Of a DNA stretch of 64,000 bases, positions 10,549-23,200 are shown in pieces (the stretch's first letter is position 1; every line of letters starts with the position of its first letter). The DNA lies in the NCBI GenBank assembly GCA_941918925.1, contig OW799234.1, forward strand, positions 118,209,128 through 118,273,127. Direction: 5' to 3'. The position numbers and the translations under genes were made by a program. This DNA is from Phyto melanocephala. Lineage: Eukaryota; Arthropoda; Insecta; Diptera; Rhinophoridae. The notes beneath the pieces were generated by a model that saw nothing but the letters and a program-made list of their open reading frames with translations, was not told where the DNA came from and did not search any database.

Positions 10549-11194
10549 TGAGCATGTAGTGCTGTAAATAAATTAAAAAATAATATACGAAGACTAATTT
10601 GTTTATTTTAAATTAAGTTCAAATGTATTTATTCGTTTGCGTTGGGTAGGTAAGCTGTGCAAATAATGAAAATCAAAAAATCGTGAAATAGCGGAATTTC
10701 GGTCGTTTACCAAAAAAATAATAAGTCGGCCATTGTCATCAGATTTTGTTAAGTAAGGGCTTATTTCTTTGGAAAAGTGTCAGCTATACGTAAAAAAATT
10801 AAAATCGCTGTTAACATCGCGTTTTATATTTTATATGAATTTTTATATGAATTTTTCAGCCACATTTTTACTAAAAAAACCCAGTTTTTTAACCTTTTTA
10901 AGCCGTCAACATCAAAACTACTAACCCGATTTGAAAATTTTCTGAGAATAAGTTGTAGACGGCTCAATTGTCTTTAATTTGAGTAGTAGTAAGATAAAAT
11001 AGGTCAAAGAAGACTAAAGATATGCTCAAAATAGTAAGTGTACCTCCAAAAATTAAAAAAAAAAATTTAAAAATTTGTATCTCGCAAACCAATCGACAGA
11101 AAAATTTTTAAAATTCATTTTCGTGTTCAGTAGGTCCAAATCCATGAGAAAAAGTATGCTAGAACCAAATAACAAAATGGCTGTTGCCTAGTGT
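10549..11194 (-). repeat. right long terminal inverted repeat
   Basis: Reverse complement of 7969-8613. It begins inside with 'gagcatgtagtgctg' and ends with CCTAGTGT. An AATAAA polyadenylation hexamer lies just inside (about 10566), so the transposase transcript may end within the repeat arm. Confidence 0.85.
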
Positions 11195-11399
11195 TATTGG
11201 TATGTATGCAAGTTAATAATGTTGATTTGGACAACATATAGCATATAGTATTTTAGAGGATACAAATTTGGGTTACCAACGCTTGTCGTTTTAATTCAGT
11301 TTTCGCTAAAATGTATAATATAATGTAAAATATTGTGCCTAAAAAAAAAATGTTTTGTTGGAAGTTTAATAACTTTCTGTCTTTCTTTCATTTAAAGAA

Positions 11400-12395
11400 A
11401 ACGGCTACTCAAAATTATTGATGGTCGGTAGAATCTTACGGTCAACATGCACCAACTTCAAAAACTTGTAAAAGATGGTTTGCGCTATGCAAAAATTGTG
11501 AGTTCGACACTGAAGGCAAGAAGAAGCCTAGTCAGTCAAAAATTGTGAAGATCAAGAATTGCAGCATTACTTGACGAAGATTTATGTTAAACGCAAGACC
11601 AACTTGCATTATCAGTAGGAGTGTCACAACAACCAAATTTTCTGAGATTAAAAGCATTGGAATTCATTCAACAGCAAGAAAATTAGGACCCATATAAATT
11701 GAAGCCGAGAAACGTTGAAAGGTTATTTTGCATGTCGGAAATCATACTTGATGCTACAAAAGCTCAATTTTACTTTGTATTGTTACTGGTGATGAAAAAT
11801 GGATACACTGCAATAACCCAAAGTGTGAAAGGTCATACATAAAGCACGTCCAACAAGCCAAATAAACACCGAATATTCAGCCGAATATTCATGATGCCAA
11901 GTTAATGTGCTGTATTTGGTGGGATCAGAAGGGTGGTGTCTATTATGAGCGGTTGGAATCTAGTCAGACGATCACAGATCACCTATAGAAAACACAATTG
12001 ATTTATTTAAAGAGAGCGATCGAAAAACAATCAAAATATTTAACCAGACACGAGGCCATAGACCTTAATCATCACAAGGCTTGACGACATGTTACCAGCC
12101 CGGTCTAGAACTATTTGGAAAACAGTGGATAGAAAGTTCTGACTCACTGGCCTTGCAGCCCAGACCTAGCAACTTCTGACTACCAATTGTTTCAATCGAT
12201 ACAGAACGCACTTACTGGAATACGCTTCGATCTGAACTGGGTATAAAAAAATTTGCTTGATTCATTCTTTACCTCAAAATGGGAGCAGTTCTTTTGGCGC
12301 GAAGTCCATATGCTACCACAAATATGGGAGAAAGAAGTAAATAAAGATGGACAATACTTTGAAGAATGTGTCAATTTTTTTTATAATAATTGAAT
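11400..12395 (+). pseudogene. mariner transposase relic (mauritiana-like)
   Basis: The blocks follow the mariner order: a HTH-region segment near 11415-11560, then 'VTGDEKWIHCNNPKCERS' at about 11785 with the first catalytic Asp, then 'CCIWWDQKGGVYYERL' near 11915, then 'CSPDLATSDYQLFQSIQNAL' near 12150 with the third catalytic Asp, and a C-terminal 'NKDGQYFEECVNFF' before 12395. The 'WWDxxGxxYYE' and 'SPDLAxSDYxLF' signatures point to the mauritiana group. Several stops and frameshifts make it inactive. Similarity starts near an A-run at about 11340; terminal repeats were not found. Confidence 0.85.
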
Positions 12396-14285
12396 TTTTA
12401 AAACAAAAAAAAAATTTTTTTTAATAATAAATCAATAAGAACAATTCACTCTGGCTTTGCTTCTTTTTCATAACACGTTTCAAAGGCATTTTATTATTAT
12501 TATATTATTTTTCATTGTAAACTGCATATTATGGGGACGGTATTGTTATTCAAATTTTTTAAACTTCATTAAATTGTAGTAGTTTTAAATCTTACAAGAA
12601 TATATGGATAAAAAGTTATGATAATATAATCATAGCTTAATTAAAAAAATTCATTCCATCTGTCAGGAATAAGTTAATATTTTTTATATATTTTTAACAG
12701 CTTACCATTTCATTAAAAGTTTTTTAGGAATTTTATTATTATTTTAAAATAAATAGGACAAAGAATTATCGATTACTACAAAAAAATTATTTACTACATA
12801 CATACGGAATGATTCCAATAAACACAAGGCTTACAAAAAATATCTTAATTTTAATTTAAGAGAAAAAAACGTTTTTCAAGCTGTAATAAAAATGAAACAA
12901 ATATTTCAACATAAAAATTGAATGGACTTTTCCTGAATTGTAAGGACAAATTTATTTTTTTTTATTTTTATTTTATATGTATTTTTTTATTTTTTTTATA
13001 AGCAAGCATGTCTGTGCAAGCAAATAAGGACAAGTAAATTTATGTTTAAGTTCGAAATGATACAGTGTAACGTAATTCCTAAAATATGCAACATGGACAG
13101 AAATTTTTGTTACATTATTTTTCTTTTTTTACCACAGCTTTTAAGATATATCACAGGACGAACATTAAATGTTTAAAATTATATTTTCTAAATTGTTAAA
13201 TGTTTCCCGATCCCACTGTTCTGTTCTGTTGTGTACTTAAAGATGACAATTTTCCATTGTTGAATGCAACAATGTAGAAATTTTACCATGTTGCGTGCTT
13301 CTACTATATAAATTCTAAAATCTATGATGTTGCATGTTTGTTATTTAAAGTTTTTCTTTAAATATATTTTTCTCTAATAAGTTTTTTTTTCTCTTCAATA
13401 TTTTCTTTAATACTTTTTTACGTATAAGCCCCATAAAAAGTATAATTTAAGGTTTCATGGCATATATAAATAATGACTTTAAAAATATGAACTTTACTTA
13501 CAGTTCTTGCAATAGTATATATTAGGCTGTCTTGATTTTGTTATCTTTTGTTCGGTTATTAATTTTTTTATATTTATATGTGTATAGTTGGCCAGATACT
13601 TAACTTAAATTAAGCACTTTATGGTGTTTCGGTTATGGTTTTGATTTTTGTTTTCAGTGTTTGTAAAAAACTTAAAAAAATTATAGAAAACTAGCATTGT
13701 ATCGGCACTTGGTTAGTGAAAGTCTATTCTAATACTCAAGTTTTTTTTAAGTACTTAATAATTTTTTGTTTAATTGATAAAAATGATATGACCATTATAC
13801 TTATATCTTATATCGGGAAACATTTTACTCCTTTACATTTTACTCCTTTTCCGGTAACACTGGTCTGCAAAAAGAAATTGATTTTAATGCCCTTATTTTA
13901 AAAGCGTTCTCAGTTTTCTTCTGTGGGGTTCAGATTTTTTTTATTTGCATGACTGGTATTTTTTTCGTTATAAGACGGTTTTGCAGATATATTTCACCAT
14001 AACTTGTGTCCATATACTGGTGTTTAATGGTGAACTTTGCTTTAGACCCGTATAATTTTAATAAAAACTTACCTACTCGAACCCCCCTAGTCATCTTTTG
14101 TCATAAGTAAAATTATCTAAATTAAATCACTTCGTGACCTGTGGAGCTCTGCAAAATCACTTTTTGGTAATAGTTTTTTCCAGGAAAATGTTTATAATTT
14201 TTATTAGAATAGAGAACAGTTTGAAGCTCTAAAAATTTGCTCTAACTTGAGTTCATACAAAATAAAAATAAAATTTATTACTCAC
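12396..14285. other. AT-rich non-coding stretch
   Basis: No protein family, RNA gene or clear repeat was recognised. Homopolymer A and T runs are common. The open frame at 13716-13901 has no known motif. Confidence 0.5.
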
Positions 14286-14770
14286 GAACGGTCTTACCGA
14301 ATTCGATGAAGTTTTTAGGGTTTGTTCCTATGGTTGTGTAGATGGTTCATGTTTATGTATGCACAAAATCCGTGCAGCGGTTAACGGGTAAAAAGGGGTA
14401 AAATCGGTAACTCAGTATCTCCGGGCTTAATAAGAATATCACAAAAATTCAGAAAGGATCAAAGAGCCTGTTAAAAATAATTGAATAGGTACCTGGTACT
14501 TTTTGGAAATTTTGAGTTTTAAGGGCATAAAACGGGTAAAAACTGAATTTTGGTACTTTTTTGAACAGCATTTATCTTTGAGAGGGATAGCAATAGGAAA
14601 AAAGTAAAAACCTAGTTTTACTCTCCATAAAACTATCTATAATGAATTTTTTTACTTTTTCAAAATTTGGAAAATTAGAGGGAAAAGGGCTAAAAACGGG
14701 TAAAATCGGTAATATTGTATCTTTGGACTTGATATGTAGCGAAGCACGTACCGGGCGGCTATTTAGTACA
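14286..14770 (+). repeat. unclassified interspersed repeat, possibly Helitron-like
   Basis: The unit 'gggtaaaatcggtaa', followed by 'tgtatct' or 'cagtatctcc', occurs at about 14395 and again at about 14699, with a weaker 'acgggtaaaaactg' between. This suggests internal tandem duplication of about 300 bp. The right end, 'gcgaagcacgtaccgggcgg', resembles the GC-rich end of family D Helitrons, but no clean CTRR end or TC start was found. Confidence 0.35.
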
Positions 14771-15864
14771 AAATAAAAATGTTCAGTAAGTGTCAAAAAA
14801 GAAATCGCTTTAAAAGGAAAGCTCTTCCATTAAAAATTCTATGCTATCATACTACTGCTTGAGAAATTTGGCAGACAATTTTGTAAACCTGTAGAGGAGC
14901 AAAAAATTTCAGCATAGAAAAAATATAGTTGCCATTTTATCAAAGTCTAACCGAGTGTCAAAATTATGATTTTATAATCTAGAAGACAACAACAAAATCC
15001 AAAGTTATCCTAATTAACATAACTTTCGTAATAAGTGCCAAGAAATCCAAACGACATAAATAAATTTTTTTTAACATTGTTATATGCTATCATCTTAAAA
15101 TATACTAACATTTTAAAAATTTATTGTTTTTTTATATATTTTTTTCTTCTTATTTAATTAAAAGCCATTATTCAGATTATTATTTAACAAACCATATACA
15201 AATGTTATCATTAAAATATTAAAATACAAATACAATATAATGATATGCTTGTAACTAAAATTTGTGTATGTTTGCAATTTTATATTTATTTATCTGAGTG
15301 TAAGTATGTGCAACAATTATAAATAGAACAACAGCAAGTTAAATTAGAATGAGTAATTATTGCTTGTAGAAACACTATCGATTCAGCAACAACAATAACT
15401 TGCACTTAAATATCAACGAAAATAACGAAAACACCACAATACCACAACAAGTATCGAAAGCAACGGTAACAATATTTACATTGTCAATAAGAGCAATTTA
15501 TCAAGATATCCATCCTTCCATCCATATTTACCATTGTTTCGTTTATTTAAAATACAAACAGACACATAAAGTAGATGCAATCGTATACAAACACATACAA
15601 TGAAATACATTTTAAATACAATGACAGTTAATTTAAGTGCAAAAATATCAAGTTATTATAATTGTATAATTGTATTTGTAAGTTTTTTGGAATATTTTTT
15701 TTTTTGCATCAGATTACGTTTATTGTTGCATAAATAAATTGGTCAGATAAGCACATAATTATTGTTATATAAACGTGTATAAACGAATAATAATAACAAT
15801 AATAAAATATATTTTTATTTCTATTATTTCAAATTAAAACATGATTATGAAAAAAACAAATAAA
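14771..15864. other. AT-rich non-coding stretch
   Basis: Nothing recognised. Around 15390-15600 the plus strand is A/C-rich with 'caacaac' runs and an open frame of 67 codons without a motif. Confidence 0.45.
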
Positions 15865-16815
15865 TAAGTAAGAGTGCTATATTCGGCCGTGCCGAATTTG
15901 ATAATACCCTTCACCATCATTAACATAGGTATAATCCCACATCATAGCATAACCTATATTTCATGCTATACGCCATTTTTCCTTATTATTTTCGATGCAA
16001 TCCTTAATTTTGAATTTTTACGTAGTTTACTGTATTCTACTAGTCAAGCCCTTTTATTTGATACCCATATTGACTGGGTTAAAAAAAAATTGATACGACA
16101 TTTTGTTTTAGACGCTATCTTGGACTTTACATATTTTAATAGTTTACTATATGCTAATTGTCAAGTGCCTTAATTTAATAGCAATATTGAGGGGGTTCAA
16201 AAAGTTAAATTTTTGAATACCAGATTTGATTTATATATAAATTTTTTGTCCGCCATTTTGTGTTGGCGGCCAAAATAAATTTTAATTTTTTTATTATACT
16301 TATTTTGCGCTTGTCAATTCATTTCAGCTGATATCAATATTGACTCTCTCGTAAATTTTTGGAATATATATATTTTTTAAAAAAAAAAGTTTGCTTATAA
16401 CTTTACCGATTAGAGCCCGCTTTATCTAAAATTTTTTTACGAATATCTATAGAGACATATTTTATCTGCAAATATTAGCAAAGGTACCTTTAAATTATTC
16501 TATGGCTGAAAATGTTTAATTTTAGTGGAAAAATTATGGGAAAAAACAGAGACAGTCGTGTTTATTTGTTCATATCTCAGAAAGTAATATGGCGATTGTG
16601 CTGAATTCCAATAGCGATGCATTCCCGGATATTTTCAAAAGACTATAGACCATAAAGAAATCTTAGATTCTAAAAAATCTTGCTTCTAAAAGTTGATTTC
16701 CGCCAACACACGAGCAGACGGTCAGGGCTTAATCGACTCCTCTATTCATAAGCTTTCAGAAAATATATGCCTTATGGGGTCGGAAATGAATACCACAGGT
16801 GAAGGCTACAATAAT
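15865..16815 (+). mobile_element. DINE-1-like element, family B
   Basis: Starts 'aagtaagagtgctatattcg', then 'gccgtgccgaatttgataat' and 'acccttcacc'. The interior has 'cgccatttttccttattatt' and 'ccgccattttgtgttggcgg', and ends near 'tcagggcttaatcgactcct', 'tcagaaaatatatgcc' and 'aggtgaaggctacaa'. It aligns over its whole length with the copy at 62448-63380 in the same orientation. The open frame at 15874-16173 is shared decay of the repeat rather than a gene. Confidence 0.75.
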
Positions 16816-16837
16816 AGTTGAAACTAGCTTTTGTATT

Positions 16838-19535
16838 TTTTATACCCGCCACCAAAAAAATGGTGTGGGTATATTCATTTTGTCATTCCGTTTGTAACAC
16901 ATCGAAATATCCATTTTAGACCCCATAAAGTATATATATTCTGAATCGGGGTTTGATTTTATGACGATCTAGCTATGTCCGTCCGTCTGTCCGTCTGTTG
17001 AAAGCACGATAGAGGTCGCACCGAAAAAGCTAGGAAGCTCAAATTTTGCCAGAATCTTTCTTATAGACAAGGTTTGTTTGGTATTGAAAATGGGCTAAAT
17101 CGGAATATTAGGAAGAGAGTTATAGCTCGAAAAGCAAGAGTAGGTCGAAAAAACCGTGTCCTTCGAACATCGAATAAAATGGAATTGTGTCCAAACGCCT
17201 TAACGTAGACTCATGAAACTTCAAATATATATTTCCTGGGTAAAGACAATATTTTCCCCCGAAAATTGTCTCAATCTATGCATTAGGAGAGGAGTTATCG
17301 ATCAAAATGTACTAAAATTTATACCGCACAGTGTATTTTTTGGTATATTTAAAAACAAAAACGTCATAAAAGCAACAAAATTTGATGTACGACTCTGAAA
17401 TTTTGCACACTTTGCTTTTTGGTGACACACTTTCTTGTAACGGCAAATCAATGTGCCACGCCCACTTTTACGCCCACCTCCCATATAACGTTTTAACAAA
17501 AATTCATATAATTTCTCTATTAATAAAGATTTTGGAATAATAAAGGGCTATATTGAAACACCTCAGTTGTACTCATTCGCAAAAATAACTTTGACACGCC
17601 TACTATAACTTTTCACGTTATCTACCGTTAATGAAATTTAAAAGCTCATAAAACCGGTAAAATTCGAGGTATGATGATAAATTTTGCTACGTTTATCCCC
17701 CTATGCAATTTCATTACTATGCCAAAATATTTAGGTGCCACGCCATCTTTTACGCCCACCTCCTATATAACGTTTTACCTAAAATTCATATAATTTCTCT
17801 ATTAATAAAGATTTTGGAATAATAAAGGACTGTATTGAAACACCTAAGTTGTACTCATTAGCAAAAACAACTTTGACACGCCTACCATAACGCCCACTTT
17901 CACTTTTGAATTGTGTCCAGACGCATAAACGTAGTCATGAAACTTCGAATATATATTTATCGAGTCAAAAGAATATTTTTCCCTGAAACTCGCTTAAATC
18001 TATGAATTAGGAAAATAGTTATAGATAAAAATGTACGAACATTTATACCGCACAGTGTATATATGTACGATTCTGAAATTTTGCAAACATGGCTTTTTGG
18101 TCAAAGTCTTCGTTATAACGGAAAATAGATGTGCCACGCACACTTTTTTCCTTAAATTTTTATAAAAATATATCAGTCATATATATTAGCATTTATTCAT
18201 CTTACACTGCGCAATTTATTAAACTGTAGCTAAATATAAGATAAAGATGATAAGATAGATGACTCTACTAGCAACTACTAGATGGCATGCTAACAACTTA
18301 TGCTAATGTTCGTTCTCCTGAAGTTATGCTCTATTAAAAATGGGAATTTAGGAAAATTTTGACCTAAGTCAAAAAAAATTATCTCTAAACATTATAAACA
18401 ACTTATTTTCATGTACTAATGGCTAACAAATTTTAAAATTATACAAAACTTATTTCGTTTGAAAATCTTTTAAAAGCAAAATGTTATAGAAGTTTAAAAA
18501 TCAAAATCTTACTAATAAATTTCCCGTTTTAGAAAAATGCAGAGAATGTATATTTTAAATCACCCTGTGGCCCTTAAAATTTAACCTTAAATTCACTTTC
18601 TTCCACTTAAATTCATGTAAATTCTCTATGAATAAAGATTTTGGAATACTAAATATATATTGAAATATCTAAGTTATGTTTATTAGCAGAAACTTTATTG
18701 ACACGCGTATTTTAACGGCCACTTTCATTGAAAGACTAAATTTACGAAAACATTTTACTAGCATACCGAAGTTATAATGGGTGGTTTAATTTTAAGGGAC
18801 TATGATGATTTTGAATAAAATTATTATGAAATTATTATCATTTATTTTTATAATGATAATATTTGTATGCTTCAATTATGTATGGAACAAAATATCGGCC
18901 AAATGGCCCCCCCAACCTAGGCGGCACACCACGATCCGATAGTCCAAATTTTCAATGACACTGTTGATGCTCAATTGTTGGGCACGATGATGAGTCGAGG
19001 TTGCTTGCTCTTTTGCCACGTTATCGTGAAAAACAGCAATGTTTCCCATTCAACGAACTAAGATGGCATTCACAGATGTTTTCACATTTCATACAGACCT
19101 GCTTTGCAGACATTTAAATATTTTTTACAATTCTCACGATTGTGGACGAATTCGAACGATTATGTTGACCAAAAGAATCACGAAGTGCACAAAATGCATT
19201 TTGATTTGAACGCCCATTTTTATAAAAATCTTTAATATTTAAAAGCGTTGCTCGATTGCGTATCTTTCCACGGTTCAAAGTGAGTTAGTCTGAGATTGAG
19301 AAATGTCAAATGAAATACAAGAAAAAAGTTGAAGTTTAGATGTGGTTCACCTTAAACATGGGCCCTTAAAATTTAACCACCCTCTACAAAGAAAGTGATA
19401 CATATTTTATTATAAAGAGATTATTCTATAGCGATTAACAAAATAATAAATATTGTGCTTTAAATGTACACAAAATTGGTGGTGGGTATAAAAGATTCGG
19501 CACAGCCGAATATAGTGCTCTTACTTGTTATATAT
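16838..19535 (-). mobile_element. long DINE-1-like element, family C, with internal repeats and a nested mariner
   Basis: On the plus strand it opens with the family end 'tttttatacccgccaccaaa' and closes with 'gattcggcacagccgaatat' plus 'agtgctcttacttgtt', so the element runs on the minus strand. The GTCY stretch 'gtccgtccgtctgtccgtct' is at 16978. Blocks of 'gtgccacgcccacttttacg' and 'ttctctattaataaagattt' repeat at about 17450-17590 and 17735-17880, and a related block is near 18600. The segment at 17190-17350 recurs at 17920-18060. The interior is therefore a series of about 300-400-bp repeats. The mariner derivative at 18779-19382 interrupts it near its start. Confidence 0.75.
18779..19382 (-). 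mobile_element. non-autonomous mariner-like element, internally deleted, both termini present
   Basis: Termini are 'gggtggtttaattttaaggg' on the left and 'ggcccttaaaatttaaccac' plus 'cc' on the right, imperfect inverted repeats. On the minus strand the 5' half reads as a mariner N-terminal DNA-binding segment (YAIEQRLLNIKDFYKNGRSN, then NAFCALRDSFGQHNR and STIVRIVK, with frameshifts). The 3' half reads as the transposase tail ending GGHLADILFHT. The catalytic middle is deleted. Residue readings are across frames. It sits in a DINE-like copy at the same spot as the fragment at 2777. Confidence 0.8.
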
Positions 19536-21062
19536 TTGGACATGCATATGTATTTAGACATCGTTGTTTATTCAAGTTGAAGCTTAACCTAATAGCTAAA
19601 TATTTAAATCCGGAAATCTTTAAATATATATTTCTTAGAGTTTTGGCGATAGCGATGGAGGAATATATGATTATACTTTTTGATTTTTAAAATTTTTTTT
19701 TAGTTTTTTTTTTAAATGGTGCCCTTAGCATTGTTTTTTCTGCTGTAAGTCTAGGATAGATTCTTTAAGTGTCTAACACTTTGTATAAATATAAAAAATC
19801 ATCCAATAATTACTTCCGAACTAATACAGTAAGTAGCGGCAAAAATAAAAAAACTTTTTTATTGAATTGACTGTGTTTTATATAGTTTTCTTTTCCAAAT
19901 CACTTTAATTAAAATAGCGTCTGACAACACATGCAAATGAAAAACTTGCTTAATGAAAATGGTTGTGCTTCTCAGAGACTGCATAGCTCATTTGCTGATA
20001 AGTCGATACATATAAACAACTTAATTTCTGATTTAATAAAAAAATTTTCAAAACCAAGTCAAATTCTATTTGAATCAGGTCCGTCCTACTACTAAATATG
20101 TAAATTCAAATAAAACAATGTGACAAAAACTTAATTTCAAAATCGAGCTTCAAATCAACAATACAAATATTTACTGTTTGGCTCAAGTTTATTTATTCTA
20201 TTATTTTAATTTCATACATAAATGATAATAAATTTTTTTATGTTTTACAAATATAAATGAATATCAACATGTAGAAAATGTAGAAAATGAAAACTTCATC
20301 TGAAAAGAGATGGGAAAAAACAAATTATAAAATAAGTACTATAATTCCCTAATCCCAGTTTCATTGAATTGTAGCAAAATGTACCGATTATGAGTGCTGA
20401 TGATAATATTATTGCTGGTTTCGAAAATGCAATCTACTCAACTAATATCGGAATATTTTTTTAAGATTCTAGAATGATTACAATTTAATTTAATTTCGAA
20501 AATGTTTTAGGAAATTTAAATAGTAGAATAAGTAAACTTGAGCTAAAACAAGAATGATTTACAGTAAAATTTAGTAAAATCGAGTAAAATATTAATATAA
20601 TTATATATAATTATATACAATTAAAAATATTTTTAAAAAATGAAACCAATTTTAGGAAGGCGTTTGTTTAAACATATTTTGATAATAAATTTTTCTGTGT
20701 ACGACAAAAAACAAAACTGTTAAATTATAAACTAATGAATCCGCATGATATCAAGTAGCTTCTACAACTCCTAGGAGAAGTTGTAAATTGACCATATTTT
20801 CAAATGTTTTTATCGACCAGAAATTGTAGGGGGTTAACACACAACTACAATCTTACATTGTACTGTTTTTTTTACGAGTAAAGGAATTGTTTTAAACTTT
20901 CAGTTGGCTAAATTAAATTATTTTTCTTTTGTCTTCCGTACAGCTTAATATTTAAGAGCAGTTTATATTGTTACATTATTAAGCGAAACAATAAAAAAAA
21001 AAACATTTTCGTTTCATATTCAGATTTAAGCAATTTAATAATTTTGCTTTATTGCCAAGATG
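19536..21062. other. AT-rich non-coding stretch with one dispersed repeat
   Basis: No gene seen. The segment 20385-20455 ('gagtgctgatgataatatta' and 'gctggtttcgaaaatgc') is related in reverse complement to 35660-35730, which marks a small dispersed repeat. Near 20759-20790 there is a short imperfect palindrome around 'cctagg'. Confidence 0.45.
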
Positions 21063-21149
21063 TACAGGGTGAACTAAAAGCCACCCTTTGGTTAAAAATT
21101 TTTTAATTTTATGCATTAAATTTTTGTTTTTTAATTTCAGATTACTTAA

Positions 21150-22344
21150 CCCATTTTCGCCTGGCGTACACATATGAGAACGGTTCTTCATATGCCCACA
21201 TTTTTTATTTCTGATACTTTAAATTCTGTTCATAAACGATTTTGAGTTGAGAAATAATATGACTTTAAAATAAAATAGTACCTTTTAAGATTATGTGCTT
21301 AAATTCTCTAAAATTGAACATAAAATTTATTAGTTTTGTGAACTACTTTGTTGACTTAAACTACGTTAACTTTTTTAAATTTTTGTGAATAAAATTAAAT
21401 ATTTTTAGTCTGGATTAGTTAAAATACATTCTTTTTATCAAATTATTATGACATAAGGTATATATAACAATGTTTGGCAGAATGGAGGCATATATTCCTA
21501 TGATGCCTCCAAATGGGTCAAGTGGGCAATTAGCTACAAGTATTTTCTAGTTTTTATTTTATAGCAACTAGATTATATTTGTGACTATAATATGTATTAC
21601 AGAAACTAGATTTTATATAAGAATCCGCTAGTATCTGTCAAGGATATGAAAAAGAAAGCTAGGGCAAAATTCGACTATCAATTTGATTCAGCGGATGAAA
21701 TTTTGTTTGTGCGATGGCGAATAGCGTTTGTACCATGGCAAAAAATCACAATTTTGTTAAACCTCTGGATAAAGTAAGAAGATGGAGCTCTATAGCTGGA
21801 AAAAAAGTGGACGTTTACAGCCCTTTACTCTTCCAAAACTATAACAAAGCGATGGGTGGAGTTGATCAAGCGGACCAGTCAATTGAAGCATATCGAATAG
21901 CGATAAGAGGAAAAAAATGGTGGTGGGTAATTTTTACCAACATGCTAGAATTGTCTGTATCTAATGCCTGGGAACTATATAAATTAGCAAATGAAGATAA
22001 TATGGACCAGCTACAGTTTTGCCGGATTATTTGCAGATTTTATTTAAGGTAATTAGGAGCTGGAAAACTGCGTAAGCCTTCTTCGCTAGTTCCAGATATG
22101 GATAACGATAGTACCGGACACTTTCCTGAAAAGCTGCAGAATCAGTTGAGATGTACCATATGCCACATGAAAAATTTCACACATAAGCCCATTGGCCTCA
22201 TTTGATGACGGCCATTTTTTCCCAACATAAAGAATTTTTTTGGTATTTTTTTTTAAGTTAAGTATTTTTTCAGATCCTAAAAATTAATGCAATAAAGTTT
22301 TTTTTTTTTAAATTTCCCCCAATTTAAGTTTGGGTCCAAATGGG
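21150..22344 (+). mobile_element. piggyBac-like element 1, nested in a mariner
   Basis: Bounded by TTAA at 21146-21149 and 22345-22348. Both termini start CCCATTT (left CCCATTTTCGCC, right in reverse complement CCCATTTGGACC), the hallmark of piggyBac insertions. At 1195 bp it is a deletion derivative, since only the C-terminal third of the transposase is left. Just inside the left end is a palindrome, 'catatgagaac' with 'gttcttcatatg' (21171-21195). An internal 'ccaaatgggtcaagtggg' near 21508 resembles the right terminus. Confidence 0.85.
21625..22205 (+). pseudogene. piggyBac-type transposase, C-terminal part
   Basis: Reads VSVKDMKKKARAKFDYQFDS then EILFVRW, and after a frame change near 21712 NSVCTMAKNHNFVKPLDKVR. 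Then come the core signature YNKAMGGVDQADQSIEAYRI and RGKKWWWVIFTNMLELSVSN. The GGVD block holds the last conserved Asp of the DDE_Tnp_1_7 (piggyBac) fold. After a stop at 22050, a Cys-rich tail is suggested by 'LRCTICHMKNF'. The first two catalytic Asp regions are absent, so it is non-functional. Confidence 0.85.
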
Positions 22345-22369
22345 TTAAATAACACATGGATAATAAACA

Positions 22370-23200
22370 AATGAGAGATTCATAATTGAACAAAGAACAA
22401 GGTTAATGGAATTTTAATATTAAATCTATCGCCAATAACATGCTGTGACTTGTTGCTTACTTCATCGTCACTATTAACATGGCACCGTAAGATATATAAG
22501 ATATAAGATATATATATAAGAAGGCACTAGAAGGCACTGTATTTAGCTACAAATGACTGTTGCATCTCTACAGCACATTTAAAAAAATTATTATCTATTA
22601 TTCCCAGATAAGTTTCAATTTATGGAATAAATAAGACATACAGATCTAATATAACTCCTAAATTTTGCAGCTAAATTTCAACTGTTAACCAAAAATCAAA
22701 TCCACCTTTTTGAAAATCTGAGCATGAGTGATGCAGTTATTTTGTTTTTTAATGACAGAATTAAAGGTTATGAAAATCCAATAATAATTCATGCTTGCCA
22801 GTTGCACTGCACAAAGTATACACTATTTGGTGACATTAAATCTGAAAATATAATTCTGTAGCAGTATTGGTTTGTGATAAAACAATACGTCATGCTCTTG
22901 GAAAAAGGCCTTATATGTGCCTTCAGCAGCATGGGGGGACTGCCTGCAATGCCTGAAATACAATATCACTTTAAATGGAATTTTTTAAGAACAAATAATT
23001 TTAAGAAGTTCGAAATTTATTTGGCTAGCTCACTTGCCAGATTTGTTCGCATCCGACTTTATTATTTGAAGTTTTTTAAAGGATCGCTTATATGTAAACA
23101 ATCCCGGAACAAATCTTGGAGTCAAGCCTACCACCGATTGCAGAAATTTGAGCGCTACAGTAACTGGTCGTCAAAAATAGTGAAAAAGTGGGTCATTTAA
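22370..23200 (+). pseudogene. mariner-type transposase remnant of the TACAGGGTG element
   Basis: Near 22373-22410 the reading TNERFIIEQRTRLMEF resembles the N-terminal helix of mariner transposases. Near 22920 'LQQHGGTACNA' corresponds to the conserved (F)QQDGAxxH block, with the catalytic Asp changed to His. At 23025-23110 the reading WLAHLPDLFASDFII, stop, SFLKDRLYVNNPGT corresponds to the WPARSPDLxxxDFFLWGYLKxxVY block. Frame switches and stops occur throughout. Confidence 0.7.

Larger units (their letters stand above)
7969..11194 (+). mobile_element. 3.2-kb DDE DNA transposon with about 640-bp terminal inverted repeats
   Basis: Two long inverted arms (7969-8613 and 10549-11194) enclose one spliced gene on the plus strand. 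The outermost bases are ACACTAGG on both sides (CCTAGTGT at 11187-11194), and both flanks carry TATT (7965-7968 and 11195-11198), a possible 4-bp target duplication. The gene is a transposase of a type I recognise as an uncharacterised repetitive protein family in insects, with an RNase H-like layout. I cannot assign a superfamily. The arms match along nearly their whole length, so the insertion is probably younger than the mariner relics beside it. It is nevertheless dead because the gene has frameshifts. Confidence 0.8.

Noticed and set aside
14286..14770. Possible full Helitron
   Set aside because: The GC-rich right end looks Helitron-like, but there is no clear TC start, CTRR end or AT insertion site. 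Kept only as an unclassified repeat.
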